NCBI GenBank assembly: GCA_025055235.1
Contig: JANWYN010000040.1
Location: 29,011-93,010 of the forward strand
Source of the DNA: Candidatus Roseilinea sp.
Lineage (GTDB): Bacteria > Chloroflexota > Anaerolineae > J036 > Brachytrichaceae
DNA: 64,000 bases
Reading direction: 5' to 3'
Shown: positions 8,707 through 19,958 of the stretch, piece after piece
Numbering within the stretch: the first letter of the stretch is position 1
How the letters are laid out: each line of letters opens with the position of its first letter
The notes under the pieces: generated by a model
Told to the model about the DNA's origin: nothing
Database searches by the model: none
The model's input: the letters and a program-made list of their open reading frames with translations, nothing else
Program-made: the position numbers and the translations under genes

Positions 8707-9714
8707 ATGAGCGAGAATGCGAAGACGGCAGGTGAGCCGGCGCTCCTGGTCGAAGACCTGTGGGTGGAATATCCGGCGCGGCGCGGCGTGGTCAAGGCCG
8801 TGCGCGGCGTGAGCTTCGAGCTGCGGCGCGGCGAAACGCTTGCGCTCATCGGCGAGAGCGGCTCCGGCAAGACCACGCTCGGGCTGGCGCTGGTGCGTCT
8901 GCTGCCCAAGGCCGCGCGCATCAAGCAAGGCCGGATCATGTACTACCGCAACGGCACCTCGCAAGACGTGCTCGCGTTGAATGCCGAACAACTGCGCCGC
9001 TTCCGATGGCAAGAGTGCGCCATGGTCTTCCAGGGCGCGCAAAATGCGCTCAATCCGGTGCTGCGCATCGAGGCGCAGTTCCTCGACACCGCCCGCGCCC
9101 ACGGCATGACCGATGCCAAGGCGGTGCGCGAGCGCGCCATCGAGCTGCTGAAGATGGTGCAGCTCGACCCGCAACGGGTGATGCACTCCTTCCCGCACGA
9201 ACTGAGCGGCGGCATGCGCCAGCGCGTGCTGATCGCGCTGGGATTGTTGTTGCAGCCACAAGTCATCATCCTCGACGAGCCGACCACGGCGCTCGACATC
9301 CTCACCCAGCGCTCGGTGATCGAGGTGCTGCGCCGGCTGCGGACGCAGTTGGATTTCTCGCTCATCTTCATCTCGCACGACCTGTCGCTGGCCGCCGAGC
9401 TGGCCGACCGCGTCGCGACGGTGTATGCCGGCGCCATCGTCGAGATCGGCAGCGTATACGACATCTTCGAGCGACCGCGACATCCGTACACCCTGGCGCT
9501 CACCCGCTCCGTGCCCACCGTCACCGGCGAGATGCACCCGCTGGCATCCATTCCCGGCTCGCCACCTGACCTAATCAACCCGCCGCTTGGCTGCGCCTTC
9601 CATCCGCGTTGCCCCTATGCCACCGACCAATGTCGCAGCCAGGAGCCACGGCTGGAGCGCGTGGGCGATGACCAATTCGCCGCCTGCTGGCATTGGCAAG
9701 AGGTGAAACCGTGA
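8707..9714 (+). CDS. ABC importer ATP-binding protein, OppD/DppD type
   Basis: This 335-residue ATPase powers the importer. Visible motifs are Walker A GESGSGKTT, the Q-loop in MVFQGAQNALNPV, signature LSGGMRQRV, Walker B VIILDEPTTALD and H-loop FISHDLS. The C-terminal oligopeptide-transporter extension contains the cysteine cluster GCAFHPRCPYATDQC. I chose ATG 8707; TTG 8695 and GTG 8701 are alternatives inside the repeat tract. The stop overlaps the next ATPase start (GTGA at 9711). Confidence 0.93.
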   Translation: MSENAKTAGEPALLVEDLWVEYPARRGVVKAVRGVSFELRRGETLALIGESGSGKTTLGLALVRLLPKAARIKQGRIMYYRNGTSQDVLALNAEQLRRFRWQECAMVFQGAQNALNPVLRIEAQFLDTARAHGMTDAKAVRERAIELLKMVQLDPQRVMHSFPHELSGGMRQRVLIALGLLLQPQVIILDEPTTALDILTQRSVIEVLRRLRTQLDFSLIFISHDLSLAAELADRVATVYAGAIVEIGSVYDIFERPRHPYTLALTRSVPTVTGEMHPLASIPGSPPDLINPPLGCAFHPRCPYATDQCRSQEPRLERVGDDQFAACWHWQEVKP

Positions 9715-10721
9715 CGGTGAACGCAACACCGATCATCGAGCTTGATCGCGTCTCGCGCGTGTTCGAGCAACGCCGCAGGCAGGTGAAAGCGGTGGATGCC
9801 GTGTCGCTTGCCGTGCAAGAGGGCGAAGTGGTGTGCCTGGTCGGCGAGAGCGGCTGCGGCAAGACCACCACCGGCAAGATGATCGCCGGGCTGATCCATC
9901 CATCCGGCGGCGAAGTGCGCTACGCCGGCAAGAACATCTGGGCGATGAGCAAAGACGAATTCCGGCGCTATCGCCTGGCCGTCCAGCTCATCCATCAGGA
10001 TCCCTACGCGTCGCTCAACCCGGCGCACACGGTGTACGGCATCATGAGCGCGCCGCTGCTGCAACACGGCATTGTTGCTAACCACAAGCAGGCGCGCGAG
10101 CGCGTGCGCGACCTGCTGCGCACGGTGGACCTGACGCCGCCGGACGACTTCTTGGACAAATATCCTCACCAGCTCAGTGGCGGCCAGCGCCAGCGCGTGT
10201 CGGTGGCCCGCGCGCTCACCGTGTCGCCAAAAGTCATCGTCGCCGACGAAGCAGTCTCGATGGTGGACGTCTCGATCCGCGTCAGCCTGCTGAACATGCT
10301 CAGCCGGCTGAAGCGCGACCTGGGCGTGACGTTCATCTTCATCACGCATGACCTGGCGGTGGCCAAGCACTTCGCCTGGGAGGGTCGCATCGCGGTGATG
10401 TATCTGGGGCGCATGATCGAGATCGGCCGCACGCCACAGATCATCAATCACCCGCAACATCCCTACACCCGTGCCCTGCTCTCGGCCATTCCGGAAGCCG
10501 ACCCGCGCATCACGCGGACGAAGGAGCGCTTGCAACTGCGCAGCCTGGACATCCCCAGCCTGCTCAACATCCCGAGCGGGTGCTCGTTCCACCCGCGCTG
10601 CCCGTTGTTCGAAGCGGGGTTGTGCGAGGTGAGCGTCCCGCCGCTGGCAGACGTGGGCGACGGGACGCGCGTGGCCTGCCACGTCGTCGCGCGTGAGCGG
10701 GCCAAGGAGGTCGTCGCATGA
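9711..10721 (+). CDS. ABC importer ATP-binding protein, OppF/DppF type
   Basis: This 336-residue protein is the second ATPase. Walker A GESGCGKTTTG, the Q-loop VQLIHQDPYASLNPAH, signature LSGGQRQRV, Walker B VIVADEAVSMVD and H-loop FITHDLA are all visible. Walker B has Ala-Val in place of the usual Pro-Thr (DEAVS rather than DEPTS), which is common in this branch. The C-terminus repeats the GCSFHPRCP motif. I chose GTG 9711 for the 4-base overlap with the upstream stop; GTG 9717 is possible. The 3' end overlaps a small membrane-protein gene. Confidence 0.93.
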   Translation: MTVNATPIIELDRVSRVFEQRRRQVKAVDAVSLAVQEGEVVCLVGESGCGKTTTGKMIAGLIHPSGGEVRYAGKNIWAMSKDEFRRYRLAVQLIHQDPYASLNPAHTVYGIMSAPLLQHGIVANHKQARERVRDLLRTVDLTPPDDFLDKYPHQLSGGQRQRVSVARALTVSPKVIVADEAVSMVDVSIRVSLLNMLSRLKRDLGVTFIFITHDLAVAKHFAWEGRIAVMYLGRMIEIGRTPQIINHPQHPYTRALLSAIPEADPRITRTKERLQLRSLDIPSLLNIPSGCSFHPRCPLFEAGLCEVSVPPLADVGDGTRVACHVVARERAKEVVA

Positions 10722-10900
10722 GTGAGGGGATGACCCGAACGGCGCTGTCGCTTGCGCTGTTCATCGTCATCGCATCAGCAGCCGTGCTGATCGGACAAAC
10801 GCCGGGCACGGCGGAGTTCGTCGTATCGGTCATGAGCCTCGCCGTCGGGTTGATCTTCGCGGCTCTGGTGGTGCTGGTCGCCCGGCGAGGCATGAAGTGA
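10718..10900 (+). CDS. Small two-helix membrane protein of the ABC operon
   Basis: This 60-residue peptide has two hydrophobic helices (about residues 8-26 and 35-55) joined by a short turn, and ends ARRGMK. Its ATGA start overlaps the stop of the oppF-like gene, so it is translationally coupled to the importer. I do not recognise a family. It could be an accessory subunit of the permease complex, or simply a small membrane protein carried in the operon. The coupling makes it very likely to be a real gene. Confidence 0.7.
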   Translation: MSEGMTRTALSLALFIVIASAAVLIGQTPGTAEFVVSVMSLAVGLIFAALVVLVARRGMK

Positions 10901-11019
10901 CGACAAGGAGGTGGTGCATCGAACCGAGGCGTGTTCATCCGAGTCCCAACGCACATCAGTTTTCGAAAGAACGAACCCCAATCCAATGAGCAGTTAGAAA
11001 ACCAGGAGGAAGAGTAACT

Positions 11020-12870
<1,851 letters not shown>

Positions 12871-12891
12871 GCAGTATCGCATCGTGCAAGC

Positions 12892-12924
12892 AGAAACCAG
12901 GTTTCCCCGAGAAACCTGGTTTCT
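12892..12924 (+). terminator. Strong hairpin after the binding-protein gene
   Basis: Fourteen bases (12892-12905, AGAAACCAGGTTTC) pair perfectly with 12911-12924 around a 5-base loop, and a T-rich stretch CTTTTCTCC follows. It lies 21 bases after the stop codon and 12 bases before the next start, so it probably ends the importer transcript. Confidence 0.7.
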
Positions 12925-12936
12925 CTTTTCTCCTGG

Positions 12937-14139
12937 ATGGCCTACGACTTCTCCGCACTCGATGCGCTGATGGCATCGGCGCTCGACCGGGTCTTCCCCG
13001 CAGCACAGGTGCAGGTGCGCGTCGGCGGGGAGATCGTCTACGACGCCAGCGTCGGTTTCCTCGACCCGGAGACGCGGGCGCGCCCGACCACGCCCGCGAC
13101 GCGCTTCGACTTGGCCTCAGTCTCCAAACTCTTCACCGTCGTCGCGTTCATGACCCTGGTCGAGGAAGGCCGCGTCCGGCTGGATCAGCCCGTCGCCGAG
13201 GTGCTGCCCGAATTTTGCGGCCGCCGGCCCATCGCACCCTACCCCGACCCGCTGCGCCCAGGCAGCATCGTCGAGGTCGCGCCGCGCGCCGAGGGCGAAG
13301 TTGACGCCGGCGCGGTCACCTTCCGGCAGCTCCTATCGCACAGCGCCGGGCTGCCGGCCTGGCTGCCGCTGTGGAGGATGGCCGCCGAATGGCAGCGCAC
13401 GCTTGCGCCGGACGAGGTGCAGCGTCGCCTGCGCGGGGCCGTCTTCGCCACGTCGTTCGCCTATCCGCCCGGCGCGCACGTGGTCTACAGCGACATTGGC
13501 TTGCTGCTGGTCGGCTTCGCCATCGAACGCCTGACCGGCGTGACGCTGCGCGAGGCTGTGCACAGCCACGTCACGGCGCCGCTGGGCCTGGATTCCATCA
13601 CCTATGGCCCGATCCCGTGCGACCTGGCCGCGCCGACCGAGTTCTACTCACATCAGGGCCGCCGGATGTGCGGTGAAGTGCATGACGAGAACGCCTTCGC
13701 CTTCGGCGGCGTCGCCGGGCATGCCGGCTTGTTCGGCACGGCGCATGATGTGGCTACCTTCGGCGAGGCGTTGCGCTGCGCGTTGGCCGGCACGCGCGAG
13801 ACGGTACTACGCCAGGCGACGCTGGCCGAGATGGTGCGCCTGCAAGCGCAGGATGGCGACACCTCGACAGGCTCGGGACAGGTCGTGCGACGCGGGTTAG
13901 GGTTTGCCTTGCGGTCGCCCAACCCACAAGCGATGAGCTACCCGTTGGGCGAAAGTGCTTTTGGTCACCTCGGCTTCACCGGCACCGCGCTGTGGGTGGA
14001 CCCATCGCGCGCGCTGGTCTTGGCCTGCCTGACCAACCACATCTACTATGGACGCGAGGGCGAGGACACGATCACGCCTTTCCGTGCGGCGCTGGCGCGA
14101 ACGGTCGTCGAATGCATACAATCGGCGCATGACGACTGA
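12937..14139 (+). CDS. Serine hydrolase of the beta-lactamase/PBP fold (class C-like)
   Basis: This 400-residue protein carries the catalytic SxxK motif as SVSK (S61-K64) in FDLASVSKLFT, and a Tyr motif YSDIG near residue 187 in the place of YxN. HSAGLPAW and FGHLGFTGTALWVDP match the family (the last replaces the KTG region). No signal peptide is seen, so it is probably cytoplasmic. Related proteins are esterases, D-aminopeptidases or beta-lactamase-like hydrolases. Residues near 309 (STSTGSGQ) are encoded by an inserted GACAGGCTCGGGAC-type repeat. It lies between the importer and a dioxygenase gene that overlaps its 3' end. Confidence 0.88.
   Translation: MAYDFSALDALMASALDRVFPAAQVQVRVGGEIVYDASVGFLDPETRARPTTPATRFDLASVSKLFTVVAFMTLVEEGRVRLDQPVAEVLPEFCGRRPIAPYPDPLRPGSIVEVAPRAEGEVDAGAVTFRQLLSHSAGLPAWLPLWRMAAEWQRTLAPDEVQRRLRGAVFATSFAYPPGAHVVYSDIGLLLVGFAIERLTGVTLREAVHSHVTAPLGLDSITYGPIPCDLAAPTEFYSHQGRRMCGEVHDENAFAFGGVAGHAGLFGTAHDVATFGEALRCALAGTRETVLRQATLAEMVRLQAQDGDTSTGSGQVVRRGLGFALRSPNPQAMSYPLGESAFGHLGFTGTALWVDPSRALVLACLTNHIYYGREGEDTITPFRAALARTVVECIQSAHDD
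14117..14122 (+). promoter_or_regulatory. -10 hexamer for a leaderless dioxygenase transcript
   Basis: TACAAT lies 6 bases before the ATG at 14129, inside the end of the hydrolase gene. This spacing places the transcription start at or next to the start codon, as in leaderless genes. Confidence 0.5.
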
Positions 14140-15040
14140 CCCGCTCACCCCCGAACAAGTCGAGCAGTTCCTCACCCGTGGCTTCGTCGTGCTGCGCGAT
14201 TGCTTCAGCCGCGAAGCTGCCGCGCAACTCACCGACCAGATTTGGCCGCGGCTGGGCTACGACCGCAACGATCGCAGCACGTGGAAGCAATCGCGCGTGC
14301 ACATGCCGGCCCGCCAGCGATTCGAGGTCAAGACCTTTGCGCCGAAGGCCTGGGAGGCGATGTGCTTCCTGTGCGGCGGCGAGGAGCGCATCGCCCAGCC
14401 GGCGCGTTGGTCGGATGCCTTCATCGTCAACTTCAACGATGGCGCCGACCAGGCGTGGCTTCCGCCGTCACCGGCAGCCCCGGGCTGGCACAAGGACGGC
14501 GACTTCTTCCTGCACTTTTTGGATAGCCCGGAGCAGGCGCTGCTGGCCATCGTGCTGTGGAGCGACGTCGAGCCAAGAGGCGGCGGCACCTTCCTGGCCT
14601 GCGACTCTGTGCCGCACGTCGCACGCTACCTGGCCGACCACCCGGAAGGCGTGCATCCCTTCAAGTTCCCGAACGAATCGTTCGTCGCCCAATGCAGCGA
14701 CTTTGTGGAGGCGACCGGGCGCGTGGGCGACGTCTATCTCATGCACCCATATATGATCCACGCCGCGTCGTTCAACCATTCCGACCGGGTGCGCATCATC
14801 ACCAACCCGCCCATCGCGCTGAAGGCGCCGATGTGCTTCAAGCGCGACAACCCAGCCGACTACTCGCCGGTGGAGCTGGCCGTGCTGCGCGGGCTGGGCG
14901 TCAGCCCAGAGCAAGGCTACGACTTCCGGCCAACCGCCCCGCGCGAGAAGATCGTGCCGGAGCGCGTGCACATCCAGCAGCAGATGCTGGAGGAAGAGTC
15001 GAGGCGATTAGGCGAGACGCCGGCAGTGCAGAACTTCTGA
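14129..15040 (+). CDS. Phytanoyl-CoA dioxygenase-family Fe(II)/2-oxoglutarate oxygenase
   Basis: This 303-residue protein is a probable non-haem iron oxygenase. The facial triad is visible: H121 and D123 in PGWHKDGDFFLHF and a distal His in LMHPYMIHAAS (H206 or H211). An Arg at 220 (HSDRVRIITNPP) may hold 2-oxoglutarate. The start ATG at 14129 overlaps the upstream stop region and gives the standard N-terminus (PLTPEQVEQFLTRGFVVL). Family members hydroxylate very diverse small molecules, so the substrate is open. It has no obvious metabolic link to its neighbours. Confidence 0.88.
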   Translation: MTTDPLTPEQVEQFLTRGFVVLRDCFSREAAAQLTDQIWPRLGYDRNDRSTWKQSRVHMPARQRFEVKTFAPKAWEAMCFLCGGEERIAQPARWSDAFIVNFNDGADQAWLPPSPAAPGWHKDGDFFLHFLDSPEQALLAIVLWSDVEPRGGGTFLACDSVPHVARYLADHPEGVHPFKFPNESFVAQCSDFVEATGRVGDVYLMHPYMIHAASFNHSDRVRIITNPPIALKAPMCFKRDNPADYSPVELAVLRGLGVSPEQGYDFRPTAPREKIVPERVHIQQQMLEEESRRLGETPAVQNF

Positions 15041-15068
15041 ACCGGCGTGACGCGCGGTTGAGGACCAG

Positions 15069-15142
15069 CGCCCGCGGCAGGACTCGAACCCACAACACGC
15101 GCCTTAGGACGGCGCTGTTCTATCCGGTTGAACTACGCGGGC
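15069..15142 (-). tRNA. tRNA-Arg (anticodon CCT)
   Basis: On the minus strand the 74-base molecule folds completely. Acceptor GCCCGCG pairs with CGCGGGC, the anticodon stem GCGCC/GGCGC encloses the loop GTCCTAA (anticodon CCT, reading AGG), and the T arm contains TTCGAGT. The discriminator is G and no CCA is encoded. A -10-like TAGAAT (complement of 15151-15156) lies 8 bases upstream. Confidence 0.95.
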
Positions 15143-15164
15143 TTTCGCGCATTCTAGCGCATCT

Positions 15165-15238
15165 CGCGCGCAGCCGGGTGCATTCGCCGGCTAGGGGCAA
15201 ACGGCACGAAACGGCGTACGCGCCGTACCCGCATAATC
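15165..15238. repeat. Dispersed repeat family C, partial copy by tRNA-Arg
   Basis: GGGTGCATTCGCCGGCTAGG followed by GGCAA resembles GTGCATTTGCGGATAGGGGC at 47929-47948, and GGTGCATTCGC recurs at 43192. A GGCGTACGCGCC palindrome follows. It occupies the gap between tRNA-Arg and the end of recO. Confidence 0.5.
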
Positions 15239-15253
15239 CTTTGATCCTTTGCC

Positions 15254-16033
15254 CTATGCGCGAATGTACTCCGCCAGCCGATCCAGAAACGCTGCTGTGC
15301 GCGGCCGGCGCTCCAAGATGGTGCTGATGTAGAGCTGCAGCGCGCGCTCGACGTGCTCGTGCAGCTCGCGCGAAACGTCGAGCGTCCGCACGGCCTCGAA
15401 CGGCTGCGTCTGCAGCGCGCGCAGCAGCGCCAGGCCACTGCGGCTCAAGCGAAACACGTCGCGCGTCAACAGCGCCACCTCCTCGGAGAGCACACCACCT
15501 TCCGACGGGGAGAACGCCACCGGCGCGCCGCGCCCATCGTCCGCCAACGGCAATTGCGTGCGCGCACAGCGGAACAGCTCCGGCCGATACCCCTCCAGCG
15601 TGAGCAAGCGCAACTCGAAGTAGCGCGTCGCGAGCCGCGGATCAGGCGACTCGCACAGCCAGCCCAACCCCTCGGCCAACAGATCGTATAGCGGCGCGGC
15701 ATCGCTGCCCTCGGGCGCGAACCGGTCGGCCAGCTCGCACAGGTAATGCGCCAGCGCGCCACGTCGCATCTCTTCGCGCAACGGGCGATGCGCCTCCACC
15801 AACTCGGCCTGTGTGATCAGGTCGAAGGTGCGCCCCTTGGCCAGCAGCAGCCGCGTGCGCGTGAACAGCTCGATGTGGCCGGCCTTGCGCGATGTCGGTT
15901 TGCGCGCGCCCTTGGCGAGGACGCGCAGCTTGCCGTAATCCGGCGTCAGCAGCGTGACGAGCCGGTCGGCTTCGCCGTAGTCGTCCCGGCGCATCACGAT
16001 CGCCTCGGTGGCATAGGCGCGCGTCCTGTGCAT
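15254..16033 (-). CDS. recO: DNA repair protein RecO
   Basis: RecO helps RecR and RecF load RecA on SSB-coated DNA. This 259-residue protein has the N-terminal OB fold (ATEAIVMRRDDYGEADRLVTLLT; GKLRVLAKGARKPTSR is diagnostic) and the helical C-terminal domain. The usual zinc-binding cysteines in the C-terminal half are largely missing: only one Cys remains in the FRCARTQLPL segment. The start ATG is preceded by TACACT (complement of 16041-16046) 7 bases upstream, so the transcript is probably leaderless. It is convergent with tRNA-Arg's repeat region and stands alone. Confidence 0.93.
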   Translation of the reverse strand: MHRTRAYATEAIVMRRDDYGEADRLVTLLTPDYGKLRVLAKGARKPTSRKAGHIELFTRTRLLLAKGRTFDLITQAELVEAHRPLREEMRRGALAHYLCELADRFAPEGSDAAPLYDLLAEGLGWLCESPDPRLATRYFELRLLTLEGYRPELFRCARTQLPLADDGRGAPVAFSPSEGGVLSEEVALLTRDVFRLSRSGLALLRALQTQPFEAVRTLDVSRELHEHVERALQLYISTILERRPRTAAFLDRLAEYIRA

Positions 16034-16040
16034 GGCACAC

Positions 16041-16046
16041 AGTGTA
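16041..16046 (-). promoter_or_regulatory. -10 hexamer of recO
   Basis: Read on the minus strand this is TACACT, 7 bases before the recO ATG. The spacing implies a leaderless message. Confidence 0.45.
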
Positions 16047-16050
16047 CTCG

Positions 16051-16470
16051 CTATCGAAGCTGGTAGCGCAAGAAAGCGAACGAGCGCATCTCTTCCCGCG
16101 AATGCAGCCCGAAAAGACCCATGGAGGTGAACTCAACGATGTAACCGCGCACCCGCCGGTTGCCACGGTATCGCCACATCATGTGCCGTGCGATCTCGCG
16201 CGCCTTGGCGTGCTGGCGGGATGCGCTCAGCGTGAGGTAATCGGCATCGGTGAAGGTCACGCGCAAGACGGGGCCGGGGTCTTCGAGCGTGAGCTCAACG
16301 GGTGAGCCGAAGGTTGCCTCGATCTCGGCTTTCAGCGCCCACACCGCTTCGCCTTCTTCTCGCTTGGCCGAATGATCGGTTACTTGAAGCCAGGTGAGCG
16401 GCGCGATGAACAACGCGGCAACGCAGGCCGCGAAGGCGACTTGCGCGACTCCCCGACTCCACAAGCGCAT
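16051..16470 (-). CDS. Membrane-anchored protein of unknown function
   Basis: This 139-residue protein has one N-terminal membrane helix (about residues 8-30) and a small basic and aromatic-rich domain facing outward or inward. I do not recognise the family. It ends 17 bases before the recO start on the same strand, and its own start lies ~45 bases from the divergent serA start. The -10 of recO would lie just past its stop, so recO may have its own promoter. Coding potential looks normal for the region. Confidence 0.65.
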   Translation of the reverse strand: MRLWSRGVAQVAFAACVAALFIAPLTWLQVTDHSAKREEGEAVWALKAEIEATFGSPVELTLEDPGPVLRVTFTDADYLTLSASRQHAKAREIARHMMWRYRGNRRVRGYIVEFTSMGLFGLHSREEMRSFAFLRYQLR

Positions 16471-16501
16471 CCCGGCTTACTTTACTACAACGGCGACCAC
16501 C

Positions 16502-16507
16502 TATAAT
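16502..16507 (+). promoter_or_regulatory. -10 hexamer TATAAT of serA
   Basis: A perfect TATAAT lies 9 bases before the serA ATG at 16517. A weak TTTACT at 16481-16486 is the nearest -35-like hexamer. The start point would fall very close to the start codon. Confidence 0.55.
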
Positions 16508-16516
16508 CGCGCCGCC

Positions 16517-18106
16517 ATGTTCAACATCCTGATCCCAGACGATCTCTCCCCGGCCGGTCTGGAATTGCTGCACAGCGATCCTTCTGTGCGCGTGGATGTG
16601 GTGAAGAAGATGCCGCGCGCCGAACTGCTCGAACGGATCCCCGAATACCATGCGCTGATCGTGCGCAGCGAAACTAAGGTGGATGCCGAGGTCATCGCGC
16701 GGGGCAGCAAGCTGCGCGTGATCGGGCGAGCCGGCATCGGCGTGGATACGATTGACGTGGAAGCGGCAACCCATCGCGGCATCATCGTCATGAACACGCC
16801 GCAGGCCAATACCATAGCGACTTGCGAACACACGATTGCCATGATGCTGGCGTTAGCCCGCAACATCCCGCAGGCCGATGCATCGCTGCGCCGCGGCGAA
16901 TGGACGCGCAGCAAGTTCATGGGCGTGCAATTGCAAGGCAAGACGCTGGGCGTGATCGGCCTGGGCCGGATCGGCACGCAGGTCGCCAAGCGCGCGCAGT
17001 GCTTCGGCATGGAGGTCATCGCCTACGACCCCTACGTCAGCGAAGAAGCGGCGCGCGCCAACAAGGTGATCCTGGTCTCGCTCGACGAGCTACTGGCGCA
17101 GAGCGATTTCGTCACGCTGCACTCGTCGCTCACCCAGGGCAGCCGCGGCTTGCTCGATGCCGCAGCTATCGCCAAGATGAAAACCGGCGCGCGCGTGATC
17201 AACGTCGCCCGCGGCGCGCTGGTGGATTCGCATGCACTCTACGACGCGCTGGTCAGCGGCAAGCTGGCCGGCGCGGCGCTGGATGTGTTCGAAGAAGAAC
17301 CGCTGCCCGCCGACTCGCCGCTGCTCAAACTGCCGAACGTCGTCCTGACGCCCCACCTGGGCGCGAGCACCGCCGAAGCCCAGCGCGACGTCTCGATCCA
17401 GATCGCGGAGCAAGTGCTGGACGCCCTGCACGAGCGCGATGTGCGCAACGCAGTGAACTTCCCACCAATTGACCCGGCAGCCTGGCCGATCATCCGCCCA
17501 TACCTGAAGCTGGCGGAGAAGCTGGGCCGGTTACAGGCCGGGCTGATGGAAGGCCGGCTCGCGCGCATCGAGGTCGAGTATCGCGGCGCCGACGTCGCGC
17601 CGCACGTCAAACCGCTGACCGTCGCGCTGCTGCGCGGCATCTTGGAGCCGATCCTGGGCGGCGAAAAGGTGAACTACGTCAACGCGCCGGTCATCGCCAA
17701 CGAGCGCGGCATCGTCGTGACCCAGGCCTTGAATTTGACCAGCAGCGATTACACAAACCTGGTCTCCTGCCGCATCACGACCGATCAAGAAGAGCGCACC
17801 ATCGCCGGCACGTTGTTCGACGGCACCGAGCCGCACATCGTGCAGATAGATCAATTCCGCATTGACGCTGTGCCGGAGGGGCTGGTGCTGGTGATCTCCT
17901 CGCGCGATGTGCCGGGCGTGATCGGGCGCGTCGGCACCATCCTCGGCGCGAACTACGTGAACATCGCCGAATACCGGTTGGGCCGCACCAAGCCCGGCGA
18001 CCGCGCCTTGTCGTTCATCAACCTGGACAACCCTGTTCCAGACTATGCGCTCAAGGCGTTGCGCGATTTGCCGGAGGTGGTGTGGGTGAAGCAGATGACG
18101 TTGTAA
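16517..18106 (+). CDS. serA: D-3-phosphoglycerate dehydrogenase
   Basis: SerA oxidises 3-phosphoglycerate to phosphohydroxypyruvate, the first step of serine synthesis. The 529-residue protein has the long (type I) layout: a substrate domain, an NAD domain with [10 protein letters not shown], catalytic Arg/Glu/His positions ([10 protein letters not shown]; the Glu in DVFEEEPL; the His in LTPHLGAST), an intervening ASB-like domain, and a C-terminal ACT domain ([19 protein letters not shown]) that may bind serine. ATG 16517 gives the normal N-terminus [18 protein letters not shown]; a longer reading frame upstream has no homology. It stands alone, divergent from the 139-residue gene. Confidence 0.96.
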   Translation: MFNILIPDDLSPAGLELLHSDPSVRVDVVKKMPRAELLERIPEYHALIVRSETKVDAEVIARGSKLRVIGRAGIGVDTIDVEAATHRGIIVMNTPQANTIATCEHTIAMMLALARNIPQADASLRRGEWTRSKFMGVQLQGKTLGVIGLGRIGTQVAKRAQCFGMEVIAYDPYVSEEAARANKVILVSLDELLAQSDFVTLHSSLTQGSRGLLDAAAIAKMKTGARVINVARGALVDSHALYDALVSGKLAGAALDVFEEEPLPADSPLLKLPNVVLTPHLGASTAEAQRDVSIQIAEQVLDALHERDVRNAVNFPPIDPAAWPIIRPYLKLAEKLGRLQAGLMEGRLARIEVEYRGADVAPHVKPLTVALLRGILEPILGGEKVNYVNAPVIANERGIVVTQALNLTSSDYTNLVSCRITTDQEERTIAGTLFDGTEPHIVQIDQFRIDAVPEGLVLVISSRDVPGVIGRVGTILGANYVNIAEYRLGRTKPGDRALSFINLDNPVPDYALKALRDLPEVVWVKQMTL

Positions 18107-18117
18107 GCAGCGAGTTC

Positions 18118-18143
18118 AGGGATCGCTACGGAGAGCGATCCCT
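18118..18143 (+). terminator. Hairpin after serA
   Basis: AGGGATCGCT (18118-18127) pairs perfectly with AGCGATCCCT (18134-18143). A third half-copy of AGCGATCCCT follows at 18159. There is no long T run, so this may be a repeat element working as a weak terminator. Confidence 0.5.
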
Positions 18144-18279
18144 ACACCAATCGCAGAGAGCGATCCCTACATCAAATTCGGAATCTACAGATCGTGTATC
18201 ACGCCCACTCAGCCTGCTCTTCAAAACACAGACGAGAATGCAAAGCAGTCAGTTTGAGGCAAAAAGGGTTGGTAAAGCA

Positions 18280-19887
18280 ATGGCAAATCGAAAGGCAATC
18301 ATCATCGGTTCGGGAATCGGCGGCCTTGCGCTCGGCATCCGCCTGCAAAGCCTGGGATTCGACACCACGATCGTCGAGAAGCTGGATGGGCCGGGCGGCC
18401 GGGCCTATGTGCGCCGGGCGCAAGGGTTCACGTTCGACATGGGGCCGACGGTCATCACCGTGCCCCACTTCATCGAAGAGCTATTCGCACTGGAACGCGG
18501 CGTACACAACCTGGATCAGCCGGACTTTCCGCCGCACGTGCTGGCGCCGGAGAACGGCAGCAATCAGGAACTCGCCCACACATCGCGCTACGTCCGGATC
18601 ATCCCGATCAAGCCCTTCTACCGGATTTACTTCGACGACGGCTCGTACTTCGACTACGACGGCGACCGGGATCACACCCGCGAGCAGATCAAAGCCATCG
18701 CGCCGGACGACCTGGAAGGCTACGAACGCTTTCACGCCGCGGCGAAGGCGATCTTCGAGCGCGGCTTCCTGCAGCTCGGCTACACCTACTTCGACAGCCT
18801 CGGCTCGATGCTGGCCGTCATGCCGGACTTGCTCAGACTCGACGCCGTGCGCACGCTATTCTCGTTCACCAGCAAGTATTTCAAGAACGACAAGCTGCGC
18901 CAGATCTTCAGCTTCGAGCCGCTGCTGATCGGCGGCAACCCGCTGGCCGTGCCGGCGATTTACGCCATGATCCACTTCGTAGAGAAGACGTGGGGCATCC
19001 ATTTCGCCATGGGTGGCACAGGGGCGCTGGTGCGCGGTTTCGTCCAGAAGTTCGAAGAACTCGGCGGGACGATCCGCTACAACAGCGAGGTGAAGCGCAT
19101 TTTGGTCTCCGGCCCGAACGGCGCACCGCCGCGCGGGCGCTTCGACCGCCGCATCGCGCGCGGCGTGGAGTTGGCCGACGGCACGCAGTTGCACGCCGAC
19201 ATCGTCGTCTCGAACGGCGACTACGCGCATACCTACATGCATCTGATCGAGCCGCGCTATCGCCTGTTCAACACCGACGCGCGCGCCAAGCGCATGCGCC
19301 AGTCCATGTCACTGGTCGTGATCTACTTCGGCTTCCGCGCCGACAACCTCGACCTGCACTTGCGCCACCACAACATCATCCTCAGCCCGCGCTACGAAGA
19401 ATTGCTGCGCGACATCTTCGACCGCCGGGTGCTCGCGCCGGATATGTCGCACTACCTGCACGTCCCAACGTTGACCGACCCCAGCCTGGCGCCGCCCGGC
19501 CATCACGCCGCCTATACGCTCGTGCCCGTGCCCAATAACCTAAGCGGCCTGAACTGGTCGAAGATCGGCGACGCCTTCGTGGACAAGGCGCTGCGCTTCC
19601 TCGACGAAGCCGGCTACATCCCCGGCCTGTGTGAGCGCCTGGTCTACCGGAGTTACATCACGCCGGATTACTTCGAGCACGGCCTGAACAGCTATCTGGG
19701 CAACGCCTTTGGGCCGGAGCCGACCTTGCTGCAAACGGCCTACTTCCGCCCGCACAACAAGAGCGAGGACATCGAGAACCTCTATCTGGTGGGCGCAAGC
19801 ACGCAGCCGGGCGGCGGCACACCCAGCGTAATGATGAGCGCCAAGATGACCGCGCGCATCATTGCCAAAGACTTCGGCTTGATGTGA
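18280..19887 (+). CDS. Phytoene desaturase/CrtI-family FAD oxidoreductase
   Basis: This 535-residue protein is a carotenoid-desaturase-type flavoenzyme. The FAD-binding motif [20 protein letters not shown] is at the N-terminus, followed by [12 protein letters not shown] and FDMGPTVIT, and the C-terminal motif [20 protein letters not shown] is a CrtI hallmark. Such enzymes desaturate phytoene or related polyenes; some relatives are isomerases or ketolases. I chose ATG 18280 because the ~66 upstream residues of the open frame are unlike the family. No crtB or other carotenoid gene is next to it. Its GTGA overlap with the next frame is probably accidental. Confidence 0.9.
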   Translation: MANRKAIIIGSGIGGLALGIRLQSLGFDTTIVEKLDGPGGRAYVRRAQGFTFDMGPTVITVPHFIEELFALERGVHNLDQPDFPPHVLAPENGSNQELAHTSRYVRIIPIKPFYRIYFDDGSYFDYDGDRDHTREQIKAIAPDDLEGYERFHAAAKAIFERGFLQLGYTYFDSLGSMLAVMPDLLRLDAVRTLFSFTSKYFKNDKLRQIFSFEPLLIGGNPLAVPAIYAMIHFVEKTWGIHFAMGGTGALVRGFVQKFEELGGTIRYNSEVKRILVSGPNGAPPRGRFDRRIARGVELADGTQLHADIVVSNGDYAHTYMHLIEPRYRLFNTDARAKRMRQSMSLVVIYFGFRADNLDLHLRHHNIILSPRYEELLRDIFDRRVLAPDMSHYLHVPTLTDPSLAPPGHHAAYTLVPVPNNLSGLNWSKIGDAFVDKALRFLDEAGYIPGLCERLVYRSYITPDYFEHGLNSYLGNAFGPEPTLLQTAYFRPHNKSEDIENLYLVGASTQPGGGTPSVMMSAKMTARIIAKDFGLM

Positions 19888-19958
19888 ACCACGACGGCCT
19901 CGAAGGCACATCGTGTTGTGCTTCTTGCTCTTCGCGCCTGTTCGTGGATCGGCATCGC

